From assembly GCA_022385805.1 (NCBI GenBank), contig MU277766.1, positions 24,656 through 88,655 on the forward strand: a stretch of 64,000 nt of DNA, in the 5' to 3' direction. Position 1 is the first letter of the stretch; each line of letters begins with the position of its first letter. Origin of the DNA: Pilatotrama ljubarskyi. Taxonomy: Eukaryota; Basidiomycota; Agaricomycetes; Polyporales; Polyporaceae. The notes under the pieces were generated by a model. That model saw nothing but the letters and a program-made list of their open reading frames with translations, searched no databases and was not told the DNA's origin. This document shows positions 10,635-21,677 of the stretch, one piece after another. Made by a program: the position numbers and the translations under genes.

Positions 10635-11685
10635 TCAGTGCGCTATGGGGTTCTGCACGAGAGACGCCGTCACGGAGCGAATATAATCGAGGTCGATGGT
10701 AGGGCCAGGGCCATGCAACGGGTCCCATTGACGGAACTCCTCGATCGCCCATTTCCATTGCTGAGGCATTCTGTGAGAGTGGACGTCCATCGCACTGTAC
10801 GCACTTACGAGATACTTGATGAGCTCCTTGTCCCTCGGCCGCACGGTCTTCCACTCATCCCCGCCCGCACAGAATATGCGATACGAGTCGAGCGCATACG
10901 GCCCACAGCCGGGAAGATGAGAGACTGGTGTTGGCGGATATTGTACTTGTGTAGTTCCTGTGCCATCTGCTGATGGTAAAAACATCCTGCCTCGCGAGCG
11001 GCGGAGCTGCCCAGAGACGGGCGGATCGGCGAGATAGGTCTGAGAAAGGGCTACGAGGCGGGAGGAGCGCAATTCGCCTAGCCCAAGATCTTTAATCATT
11101 TCACGAAGGAGTGATATTGGCGCTGATGATGTATGGAATGAGCCCGGGATACTCAACGACACCGTGTAAGGGTGAAAGACTGACCGCCGGCAAGTGCGGT
11201 TGGGGTGGGCCAACGTTCCATGATCTCGAAAAAGACAGGTATGGACTTCCTTCCCGCGGTTTTATTGAGCAATATCACTGCAACGAGAACTCTCCAAGGA
11301 CTCGCGGCGACGTGTTCTGTGCGTCGAAATAGGCAGGAGCACCGGGAGTGAAGGGCAATGACATTAACCCACCTTGTATGAGAATTGGCTTCGCCTCGTA
11401 CAGTCCATGCATCGCTTGAACTACGTCTTCATAGAAGCACAGGAACGACGGATTGGATAGGAGGGCATCCAGATCCATCCGTGGCGCAGGGAAAAAGCGC
11501 GATTTAGCAGTCCACGATGGGTGTGCTAGGAGACGCATCGCCTGCTCCTGCACTGGAGGTGTAACGCCATCGTCGACCACCTTGGTGCGTTTGGGACTTG
11601 GAAAGTACCGAGACTCCAGAGTTTTTGCTCTCCTCCGCTTTGTCTGACGCAGGCTAGGAGTGGATGTATTTTCCGAGAGGTCCAT
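10635..11685 (-). CDS. MBD4-type DNA glycosylase (HhH-GPD superfamily)
   Basis: Nuclear base-excision repair enzyme expected to remove T or U mispaired with G, lesions that arise from deamination of 5-methylcytosine. Exons 11685-11373, 11316-11185, 11122-10809 and 10760-10635 give 294 residues. The N-terminus is basic (KRRRAK, KRTK). The catalytic domain begins LIQEHVAASPWRVLVAVILLN and continues KTAGRKSIPVF; the helix-hairpin-helix reads HLPGCGPYALDSYRIFC, with the catalytic Asp near residue 227, as in human MBD4. No methyl-CpG-binding domain is visible. The last intron, 10808-10761, is 48 nt and in frame, so retention would only insert 16 residues; the spliced form (KYLQWKWAIEEF) fits the family better. 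It is divergent from RPL10. Confidence 0.9.
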
Positions 11686-12133
11686 CTGCTGAGAGTGTGC
11701 AAGTTCAAGGAGTTACATGCTCGTCGTCGTCCAGCCACAAGAGGCTAGCGCAGCTCAACTGTGGTCGGAGCGGCGGACACGGTCCGAAGTCTAGACTCCC
11801 GCCCAGCTCAGATGCATTGCCAATTGGGAAGGTTTGGTCGGTGGAGCTGACGAATTTGGGTATGGCTCGCGTGGCAACAGACGCCGTAGTGCGTTACTCA
11901 GCGGTGCTGTTTGTCATCGTCCGCAGGCCCGCTCAAAAGGAGGAGACCAAGGTGCGCACTCCCCACTTTCCCCCGTCCACTAACCACCGTGAGTACCCCG
12001 TTATGCTGCTCTTGTACCCTCCTGGCGTTGTTTCTGGTGAAATCGAGCCCGGAAACGCTGTCGGAGGGGATGGATGCGACTCTCGTCTTCCGGATGACGT
12101 TCAGGTCTGACATGCATCTTCAGACTAGTCACA
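11686..12133. promoter_or_regulatory. Divergent promoter between the glycosylase and RPL10
   Basis: 448 bp separates the two start codons. The right half probably contains the transcribed leader of the ribosomal protein gene, with CT-rich stretches near 11960-12010. No separate coding exon was identified. Confidence 0.45.
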
Positions 12134-12949
12134 ATGGGTCGCCGTCCCGCTCGCTGCTACCGCTACTGCAAGAACAAGCCTTACCCCAAGTCCCGCTACA
12201 ACCGCGGTGTTCCCGACCCCAAGGTCCGTTTCGCGGAGGTATGAAGCGATGGCGAAAATTCTGACCTCGGGTCGTGCACAGATCCGTATCTTCGATCTTG
12301 GCCGCAAGCGTGCCTCTGTGGACGAGTTCCCCTTCTGCTGCCACCTTGTCTCCGATGAGTACGAGCAGCTCTCCAGCGAGGCTCTGGAAGCCGCTCGTAT
12401 TTGCGCCAACAAGTACGTCACCAAGACGTCCGGCAAGGATTCCTTCCACTTGAGGGTCCGTGTCCACCCCTTCCACGTCCTCCGTATCAACAAGATGTTG
12501 TCCTGCGCCGGTGCCGATCGGTAGGTTACGAATGCTGCCACACCAGCGATCGCGTGATTGAACCATTTTCACAGTCTCCAGACCGGTATGCGTGGTGCAT
12601 GGGGCAAGCCGTACGGCACGGTCGCCCGCGTCAACATCGGCCAGATCATTCTCTCCATTCGCTGCAAGGACCAGAACGCCGCCGTCGTCCAGGAAGCCCT
12701 CCGCCGTGCTCGCTACAAGTTCCCTGGTCGCCAGAAGATCATCGTCTCCCGCAAGTGGGGCTTCACGAACGTCAACCGCGAGGACTACGTCAAGCTCAAG
12801 GAGGAGAAGCGTGTGCTGCAGTACGTCTTCGTGTTTCCGATGCTCTGCGGGTCTTTTGTGACATCATCTTCAGGGATGGTGCCTACGTCCAGTACATCCG
12901 CCCGAAGGGCAACCTCGAGGCGAACCTCCGGGCTCAGCTTCGCGCGTGA
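12134..12949 (+). CDS. rpl10: 60S ribosomal protein L10 (uL16)
   Basis: Component of the large ribosomal subunit that joins late in cytoplasmic 60S maturation and helps form the intersubunit face. Exons 12134-12223, 12282-12520, 12575-12820 and 12874-12949 give 216 residues, in the normal family range. It begins [18 protein letters not shown] and contains the conserved [45 protein letters not shown] and [12 protein letters not shown] blocks. All introns are 50-60 nt with GT-AG ends and the frame closes throughout. High expression is expected. Confidence 0.98.
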
Positions 12950-13603
12950 TTTATCTATGATGTACTTCTATGTTCCCATATCCCGGTCAACATGAGCGCA
13001 TGATTGTCTGGTTCAGCAGAGTTGTGCTGCGTGGTAAGCTTTGTGATGTTGTCCTCTTACACGTCTGGCCAACGGCGTAGACTGCCTCATATTCACTACA
13101 TCATCCTTTTTCCATGGTTGATGGTTAGGGGAAACGGGGCAAAGATTGACTCTCGTCACGATTACACGAATCTCCAATCCCTGCGGTGGACTTTATCGGT
13201 AGCGTAACTGACGAGTACATACTAAGCTGTCTTTACTTTAATCAGTGTCAATGGAGTCTTTGGTGCCCTATCCACGCAGAAGTCGGTCGATCTGGCTCCA
13301 GTGCAGTTAGGTCACGTGTGTTTTTGCGAGCTCCCGGACCACTCACCCGCGGATCCAATGGCGGAGTGAGATCGATTCTGTCATGACTGTCGTCCCTACG
13401 TCGCAGAGTTACGATGAGCGTACTGTAGCCTGTAAGCTTCCTGCGGTGGTGCTTGAACATGGTTCTGGAGGAGGATGCCAGGGTGTAAGTTAGGAGGCGC
13501 AGAACACTTTTGAAAATGAAGTAACTCGACCCTCCCCCGTTCATAAAGCACGTCGGAACGTCTGCCTAGGGGAGACTAAAAATGAAGTTTTCGAGAAAGA
13601 AAT
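12950..13603. other. Intergenic region after RPL10
   Basis: About 650 bp with the RPL10 3' untranslated region. No protein-coding exon or repeat is apparent before the tRNA gene. Confidence 0.45.
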
Positions 13604-13694
13604 GACGAGAGTGGGATTCGAACCCACGCCCGTGAGGACCAGATGTCAGATGATATCCTTAGTCTGGCGCCTTAGACCGCTCGGCCATCTCGCC
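13604..13694 (-). tRNA. tRNA-Leu(AAG) with a 12 nt intron
   Basis: The minus strand folds as a complete class II tRNA. The acceptor arm GGCGAGA pairs with TCTCGTC with one G-U pair, the T arm is GTGGG-TTCGAAT-CCCAC, and there is a long variable arm as expected for leucine. The anticodon stem is CCAGA/TCTGG around a loop beginning CTAAGG, which puts AAG at positions 34-36. The 19 nt between the stem strands leaves a 12 nt intron after the base next to the anticodon, the usual nuclear position. The CCA end is not encoded, as normal for eukaryotes. Confidence 0.95.
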
Positions 13695-14078
13695 ATACGT
13701 GATTACGCGCTGGCAGCCTCTACACAGAGGTAGCTCCAACAGCCAAAGCAGCTCGGCTTCATGCATCCGAGTCTCTCCTTCAAGTTGCTGCGATGATCAC
13801 TACTGTAGACAGAGTCTGAGCGCGGCACGTTTCGCTCACCATGTATCCGCGGTAGTACGCGATGTGCAGCGGGCCGTACGTGAACCAGGTCCGTGTGCAT
13901 GGGCGATATCGTCCATAGCCTCATGACCAGACGCCAGATATCGTACGCTTCTCGCACCCGTCGTCCTCTCTTCTATCCCCTCACCTGCATACCAGCGGGC
14001 CGCGGGAGGCCTCGAAATCCGGGCATATGTACCGAGTGCACATCTGCACGCCCTGCACGCTCAACGCCCCGTGCTGTC
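13695..14078. promoter_or_regulatory. Upstream region of the hexosaminidase gene
   Basis: About 380 bp between the tRNA gene and the hexosaminidase start. An open frame runs into the gene from 13893, but the signal peptide begins at the later ATG at 14079, so this stretch is taken as promoter and leader. Confidence 0.4.
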
Positions 14079-16430
14079 ATGCTGCCCCGATGTGTGTTCA
14101 TCCTCTGCGTATTCCTCGCAAAGCACGCATCAGCCGTGTGGCCCATCCCAAGGTCACTCTCTGTCGGCACTTCGCCACTCAAGCTCTCCTCTCACTTCGC
14201 AGTCCGGCTCCACATCCATGCGCCTCCTCCAGACCTGCTTTCTGCCGTCTCTCGTACCCGTGCCCGCTTGCACTCAGACAGATTCGAGCGGCTCGTCCTC
14301 GGAAGAGCCTCTGCAGACGCCAGTGCTCTCGAGGGCGCCCCAGTCTTATCATCTCTGACCGTCACCTTACGAGCAGGGTCTCCGATCAGGACTATCGCGG
14401 AAGAAGCGACACGGAGTGTCGACGCGAAAAGCGAGTCTTACGTGCTCGCAGTCACAGGTAACCCTCCCTCCGCAACCCTCTCCGCGAACTCGACCCTCGG
14501 CTTGCTCCGTGGGCTTACCACCTTCGAACAACTCTGGTATGACTCCGAAGGCACCAAGTACTTACTCAATGCACCTGTCATGGTCGAGGACGCACCTGCG
14601 TTCGTGAGTGTACTGCTCAACGCATAGGACCCCTCTCACAAGCTGCCGGTAGCCGTATCGCGGATTCTCCTTCGACACATCCCGCAACTTGTAAGTCCAG
14701 AGCTCGTCGGGCGCGGTCACGCCGAGTGAATGCCAACCCTCTAGTTACCCGGTCGCGGACATTCTCCGCACTCTGGACGCTATGTCATGGGTCAAGGTTG
14801 GGCCAACTCTCGGCCAAGCGTACTTCCTCTGATATCCTCCGCAGCTGAGCGTGCTCTATTGGCACGTCATCGACAGCCAGAGTTTCCCCTTGGAGGTCGA
14901 AGCGTTCCCAGAGCTCGCTGCGAAAGGGGCGTACTCAGCAAGAGAAATATACACCCGGGACGACATACAGCACATAGTCCGATATGCCAACGAAGTAAGC
15001 GTCACTCGGACTCAAGGTTGATAGCGGTGATACTCAACTTCTGCTGATCCCAGCGTGGTATAGACGTAGTGATGGTATGGCCGCACACCTCTGCGCACCG
15101 GGCTCAGAGCTGATCCAGCGCCCGTGAACAGGAACTCGACTCGCCCGGCCATACCACTGCTATCTCTGCCGCCCATCCGGAGCATATCGCGTGCGCTGCC
15201 AAGTCACCCTGGTCCAAATACGCCAATGAGCCGCCTGCCGGTCAGCTGCGCATCGCCTCGCTGTCTACATTGGCCTTCGTCCGAATGATGTTCTCGTCCA
15301 TCGCTGCCGCGCTCCCCGGCACGATGATGAGCTCTGGAGGCGACGAAGTCAACCTACCATGCTGGGACGAAGACGAGCAGACGATGTCCGACCTTGCGCA
15401 GCGTAACCTCACGATCGCAGATGCCTTAAACGAGTTCGTCCAAACCGTACAAGCCGTCATCAAGGAGCATGGGAAAACCCCCTTCATCAAAAGTGGTACG
15501 TTCGCCTCCTGGCTCTGTGATATGTAAACTTACGCCAGGCGACGTAGACATGGTATTGACTCACAACGCGCCGGTGACCAACGACACTGTCGTCGTGTCA
15601 GTACAGCCTTGTACTCATAATATCCGCGTGCACTCACGCCATTCACCTCTTCCAGGGTCTGGCAGACCTCGGAGGATGCAGCTTCCGTTGCCGACAGAGG
15701 ACTCCGCCTTATTCACCAGCCCTCCAACTACTTCTACCTTGTGAGTCCGTCAGGACGTCCGGCTGTCGTCTGCTGACCGCCGAAACCGCTTGCGTGGGCA
15801 GGATTGCGGCGCCGGTGAATGGCTCGGAAATGATATCCTTGGGTACGCACAGGCTGCTCCGTGTGGCATGTCACACTCTCACGAGACTTCTATGTACAGA
15901 AACAGCTGGTGCGATCCGTTCAAGACGTGGCAGAGAGTGGTTACAGCTCACGTCCCGATATGTTATCCTGCTGATCCGCTATTCAGGCGTACTCCTTCGA
16001 TCCCTACGCCAATCTCACGACAGATCAATACAAACTTGTGCTAGGCGGTGGGTCGTCATAAAAAGTTTCCGGGAGTTCCCGCTGAACGGCCTCTTTCCCC
16101 TCTGCAGGCCAAATGCCGCTGTGGAGTGAACAGTCCTCCCCAGAGAACCTGGACCCAATCATATGGCCACGACTCGCGGCGGGAGCTGAGGTGTTCTGGA
16201 CAGGAGCGACTCTGCCCGACGGTTCGTCCCGCCTTGGTGAGTCATCCTCCTGTCGAGTCGTCCAGGCCGTTGACACGCGTAGTCCAGGTCCCAATGTTAC
16301 CAGCAGCACTCAAGCCCTCGCTCGATTGAATGAGCTGCGGTACCGCCTCGTCGATCGCGGCGTGAATGCTATCGCTCTTCAGCCGAAGTGGTGTGTTCTT
16401 AGGCCCGGCGAGTGTGACTTGGACTCCTGA
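14079..16430 (+). CDS. Secreted beta-N-acetylhexosaminidase (GH20)
   Basis: Releases terminal N-acetylglucosamine from chitin oligomers outside the cell or in the wall. Thirteen exons: 14079-14603, 14653-14690, 14745-14796, 14845-14994, 15054-15074, 15132-15495, 15539-15596, 15656-15740, 15802-15842, 15900-15936, 15987-16047, 16108-16236 and 16288-16430; together 567 residues. The start was chosen because it gives a signal peptide (MLPRCVFILCVFLAKHASA, cleavage likely before VWPIP). Residues ~20-170 are the GH20b-like N-terminal domain; FPYRGFSFDTSRNF opens the barrel. The catalytic pair is in SSGGDEVNLPCW (Asp ~333, Glu ~334, substrate-assisted mechanism). Later blocks are MVLTHN, VVVWQ, GEWLGND and LWSEQ. 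Exon 5 is only 21 nt. It is convergent with the next gene, 192 bp away. Confidence 0.95.
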
Positions 16431-16622
16431 AGAGCACGGCTGCTTTGGAATTTCTGTGCGGTCCGGGGACTCGTCACAATGGGCGAAGAGGGCACATGTA
16501 TCATGTAGGAACACGAAATGCTACAAAGTCTCATGCGGAGCGTATCGACAGGAGTGCGACAGAATTTCGATACAGATCGCGGAATGCCCTATACATCGCC
16601 GCGGCTTACAACGGAGGTAGCC

Positions 16623-19600
16623 TCACGCCTTACATTGCGTTTTGTGGCGGGGCCAGTCTTTCTTCTGGCATTCCTGCGAACAGTATCGCGCCTTCCGGCA
16701 ACCCGTGCACGCCTTCAGCTTGGGCTTCCCGTGCCCTCTGCAGACTGAGCACTTGTGGGCCTCAGGATCCCGACCGACGGTCTCGAGGTACGAGACCGCG
16801 AAGAGCGGCGAGATGGCGATGCGAGTCACATAAGGTGCGAACTTGCGCCACTGCTCTACTTTGTGCATGCCCTCGACATCCTTCCCCTTCCCGCAACTGC
16901 AGAGCGGGGTGGCCTCCATCTCCAGCGTAAGCGGGACTCGTTGTTGCTTCAGATACTCGCAATCGTCCCTGTGCGCCCACGTCCGACAGCGCTCCACGAA
17001 GGCGGGAATGAGCTGCTTCCAAGCTCGCATTTCGCCTTCGAACACGCTGACACTGACCATATCGCCGCTGTGGACGAGCTCGCCGAATATGCGGTCGATC
17101 TGCCGCAACAGCGCGCGCGTAAGTGGAAGGACGTATGCATCGCAGACCACAGTGTGGGAGGAAAGGTCGTAGCGAAGGTCGGGAATGAAGAAGACGGTGT
17201 CGCAGTTATTCGTCTTCTCGTCTCTCAGGTTGATGACACGATGCGCCGGGCGTCCTTGGATACCGGTGGCGGTGACGAAGAGGGAGTGGATGGTGTCCTT
17301 CACCATCATCAGCACGTCTGGCGACTGTTTCTTGCGCAGCTGGCGCTCCCGAGTGGAGAGCATGGACGCGATGTGAGAGTTGAGCCAATGCTTCACTTCA
17401 GCAGCTCGTAGGTCCAGAACCGGCAGCTGGGAGACGAGAAGGCGGTGAATATTCCACGAGTGGAATGCTCCCCCAGCCCCGAGGACGGGGAATGGATTCA
17501 GCTTCATGCCGTCTGGCTTCAAGAAAGGTCCAGCGACGGGGACGACGACCTGCGAACGAGCGCTCTCGCAATTAGTGCAAAGCCCTAATGCTGTCGTGGT
17601 ACCCAGATCGACGCACCTCGATGTACAGCGACTTGCGAGCCAGCCGCAACTTGTTCTGGCTTCCAACCACAGGGAACGGATAGACGACGTCTTGCGAGTG
17701 GCCGGAGACGCTGAGTCTCATACAGCACGGTGACAGCTGCACGATTTGGGGGATTGCGCCGGCCTCGCCGAAGGATCGCCGCACGTCGGGGTCCTCAACC
17801 GTGATTTTGCTCGCCAGCGATTGTATTAGTTCGCACTGCTCGTCCAGCTCGACGGAGACTGCCTGTTGAGTGCCTATCTCTCTGCAAAGGGTACAGGTAG
17901 ACCGAAGGAGAGGGCCCGATCCGCCTTCAAGGTCGGCGGGCGCTGAGGCGGCGGGTTCAGGAACGATGAACACGTGCTCCTCGTCCGCGAGCTGTGCGCT
18001 GAATATGCCGAGTTCGAAGCCCAGCTGCGGGATCAGCCTGACGGTCGACGTTGTACTCCTGACTGAAAGGCATACTCGAAGACCGGAGGGAGGCTCGATG
18101 TGAGTGAGGAGCAACGTTGGTAGACAGAATGAGGCCACAAGTGGTAGATCGCCCGCCCAGCCCTCTGGATCCTCCTCGAAGAGCACCCGGGGGTCAGCCT
18201 TAGTTCCAGTGGAGATGACTCGACCGAAGGCGACGTGTACCGCGTTGAAGATGTTGTGGGAGATCATGCCTCGGACGTCACAATGCAAGAGCGGCGTACC
18301 GAGTCCGCTGGCACGCACAACACTCTCGAAGGTCGCTATCTTCGAGCGAGGGACTGACAGGATGATCCGTACCACAGGCGGAACTATTTCCCAATTCGCG
18401 AACCTCCCAGTCTGCAGGGGCTTGTGCAGTTTGAAATGATCCATCGTGTGGACGCCCTGCCGATGGAGGTGCGCGTAGAGGTCGTTGCGATTCACGGTAT
18501 TCATCGGCATCGTTGCGTCGGATCCTTCGAGATCTAGGAAGCGATCCATGACCTCGAGCCACGACTCGGCGGAGATGCGGAGTCGCCGACGGACGAGCTT
18601 GAGGAAGAGCACGAAGCCCTCTCGCATGTAGTGGATGATATTCGATGATACAATCGCCTTCACCATGTTTGTCTGGTTCCGCTGCTGGAAGGTGCTGGAA
18701 TCTTCCTGCTCGAACACTGCTCGGTATATATCAAATAGGAGAGTGCCGAGCTGGCGAGTGTCGAGCACAGGAGGGAGGCGGGGATGGCCACCGTGAAGAG
18801 AGGCGTTGCTATCGCAGGAGGCGGGACGTTTCCACGTAGTCACCTGGTGGAACTGCCAGTTCATAGCCTGGTCCTTGACACCCTTGTGCAGGAGGAGTTC
18901 GTGGGTATTTGAGCGGGAAGAAAAACCAGACAGATAGTCCACAGGACACAAGTCGAGAAGTAGCCCAACAGTGCCGATATCAGCGTAGAGCAGGTCCGCA
19001 AACTCCTTTGTAGCATTTTCGCCGTGGAAGAGGAGCGACTCCGTATAGAGTACGCTGGAAGGCTGAGAGGAGAGGAGAGGAACCGCGGCAGTGAGGATAT
19101 TGAGGAGACCGATGTGGTCGACGAGGTTCGAGGTCTCTATGACATTGAATACGGAGGGCGCCTTTCGGGAATTGTACTCGTCCGAGGATAAGCGAAGCAA
19201 CTGCGTCTTGAACTGCGCAATAGGGACGCCGATATTGAGTGCACCTGTTTCCCCGAAGACGGACAGAGCTCGGCAAAGAGCTGTGGCTTCCGCTAGACAG
19301 AAGCGAACACGAACGTTGTCGCGGGGAAGGATCAAGGAGGCGCGGAAAGCCGAGCACCACTCAGCAAACTGGGACTGGGCGGACGTCACCAGGTCCTGGG
19401 CGCGAAGACGGCGGCTGGAATTTCCGAAGGACGCCGCGGAGTGGAAAGCAGCCATCGGATCACTAGCGTAGTGTACCGCGCAACCCTCGCCGGAGAGCGA
19501 GTAAGCAAAAGTAGGGTTAAGGAGCTTTGCTGATGCGACTCGAGCGGGGTCTGCGAACGTCGTTCCTGTTTTCCAGTAGTTCTTGGCTTGGTTAGCGGCC

Positions 19601-20328
19601 GTCGCGTCCACCTTCATGATAGCAGGGCCGGCAGCACGAGTAGACGACCTCGGTAGTACGTCTTTGGACTTGCGCTGCTCTTTGAACACTTTGTTGAACG
19701 CGTCGCGAATCTTTCCCAGACGCTGCGCGGGTAGGTCGTGCATGGCATCGTAGAGAGACCAGAAACGACGGAGCTCGGCGAGCGTGTGTTCTGTCGACAT
19801 GCGGAGATACTGCCCGTATGAAGAGGAGCGCCAAGTGGAGGTACTGGCCGAGGCATCGATGAGCTTCCTGCACTGGGTGCGCAATGCAGCATGAGAGGGC
19901 TCGTCAAGATAGAGGTGGTAGAAGATGTTCCAAGTCGTATCCTGTGATACGCCATCGGCGATGAAGGAAAGCAGGAGCGCGTTGCGAGCTGCTCGGACGG
20001 AGCGAGTGTGAACTCGGGAAGTTTGAGGGCTGGGGTGGGCTGCATACCTAGGACGCCTGGGTCGATATCGCAACACGTGAAATCGAGAGCGCGGGAAGCT
20101 GTAGAGCGGGTCAAGTGTTAGGTCAACGTGCGGTTGAAACTTGAGGAGGGACTCACAGTCCACAGGCTCCGAGAAAACAGTGTAGAGCACGTGTCGCGGG
20201 TCACCACAGCCGAGCAAAAGGATGTCGGCGTGCTGTTCAGGAGGGAGGTCTCGAGAGAGGGAGGCGGCTGTAGTGTTGCCGAAGGCATAGAAAAAGTATT
20301 TTCCTGGCCATACGAGGGGGTGGGCCAT
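16623..20328 (-). CDS. DUF4470 and MYND zinc-finger protein, paralogue A
   Basis: Uncharacterised fungal protein. Exons 20328-20157, 20098-20048, 19988-17617 and 17549-16623 give 1,173 residues. The N-terminus (MAHPLVWPGKYFFYAFGNT, LLLGCGDPRHVLYTVF, LDFTCCDIDPGVLARNALLL) matches the DUF4470 domain that precedes MYND fingers in many agaricomycete proteins. The last ~43 residues are a MYND finger with the pattern CxxC...CxxC...CxxxC...HxxxC (CSVCRGHG, ACTGCRKARYCSQEC, HKTQC). MYND fingers bind proline-rich peptides in partner proteins; a role in transcription or chromatin is possible but not shown by the sequence. The frame is also open upstream to an ATG at 20454, so the start could be 42 residues earlier. 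A paralogue with the same intron positions lies at 36885-40702. Confidence 0.88.
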
Positions 20329-21677
20329 GCTGGAGGATGCGGAGGAGGTGAGGATGCGCCCCGTCCGCAAATGGAGCCCAGTCGCAGCAGGCGAAGGAGG
20401 CGCTTCGGGGACGTGTGCTGCGGTAGCCCAGTGCGACACGACAGGCCTGGACACCAGTCAAACAGGCCAGACCACCTTGTCACGATCTGTCATGTCCACG
20501 CACGCCATAGAGCATGGCAAGAGGGCCGTAAGTTGTGCGAGTAGCGTACAGACAACTTGAACAGGCGGCCCGAGGATCCAGGAGTGGAGTCGCCGGAGTG
20601 TAACAGCTGTGTCTGTTCCGAATGCTCACCGCCGGCGAAATGGCCCAGGGTGCAAAACCTCGCATGGCTTCCAAAAGCGCCAGCTTACAGCCGCAAGCTG
20701 GGTCAGAGTCTCGGAAGACGCGACGCCTACGGTGAGGAGGATGGGGACACTGACAGTGGTCGGGTGCGGCCCGACTTCCGATGGCGAGTGCACCTCAAAC
20801 AAACAAGAGCAAATATGGTGCTAGGCTCAGATCCCCGCCCGATCGCTACCAGCTCCCACTACTACTTACTCATGTAGTACCGACTCTGAAGATCTGACCC
20901 TCTCAGAGCGCGAGGAGATCCTATATAGCTGCAGTACCGTGTGGTATCAAGACTCGGCCTGTGAATTCCCGCGTCCGAGTCGTTACCCTTCAGCGGTGAG
21001 GCTACCCAATGCTGATTTGGTTCTCCATCCTGCCAATGTACACTTCGCTCGCCATCCAGAGGGCTATCGACTCTCTTGGCGGCCTAGCCCAGTAAGTACT
21101 GCACTTGGTAGCCCCCCAGCGTTGCTTATTCCCCACTCAGGTCTCCACTTTATGCGCCGCGCAGATGCGCTCCTGTCATACTATTCAGTTGTATATCTGC
21201 CTTGGCACCAAACGCAGCCCCGCAGCAACGCCCCGACAACCTCTTACGCCGGGCAAAAGCGCCACTACTTGTAGATCTACATGGCGGCAATGTGATTGAG
21301 GTACTTCCTCGCATCCGGGGTATTCGGAAGCATCCTCGGCCTTGCCATGCTCGGGTTCACCTGCCCTCCGTCGCCGTTCAGATAGATGCTCTCTATCTAC
21401 AGCAAACGCATCATGATATTTATACCCTTTCCCTCGTATCTCCGCGAACACAATGCTCCCTCTCCTATGGAGGGCATGTGCCAGACATGACAGCGTTATC
21501 GTTCCCGCTGGGGCTCACTCACGGCTCCCGCCATCAGAACATGGCTCAAGACGGCCCGCCCACACTCCCACCGTTCAGCTTCTCAGCGTTATCGCTATCG
21601 TAGCGACGTATATGAAAGGAGGTTTTGGTACTGGTTCTCTCCGGTGAGCAGTACTCTCGTCCTCCCATCCCACCGGT
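20329..21677. other. Intergenic region between paralogue A and the OPT transporter
   Basis: About 1,350 bp with both promoters. A possible short exon pair on the plus strand near 21036-21300 (ATG at 21037, GT-AG intron ~21090-21140) gives an open frame with no recognisable domain, and I do not call it a gene. No repeat or RNA gene was noticed. Confidence 0.4.
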
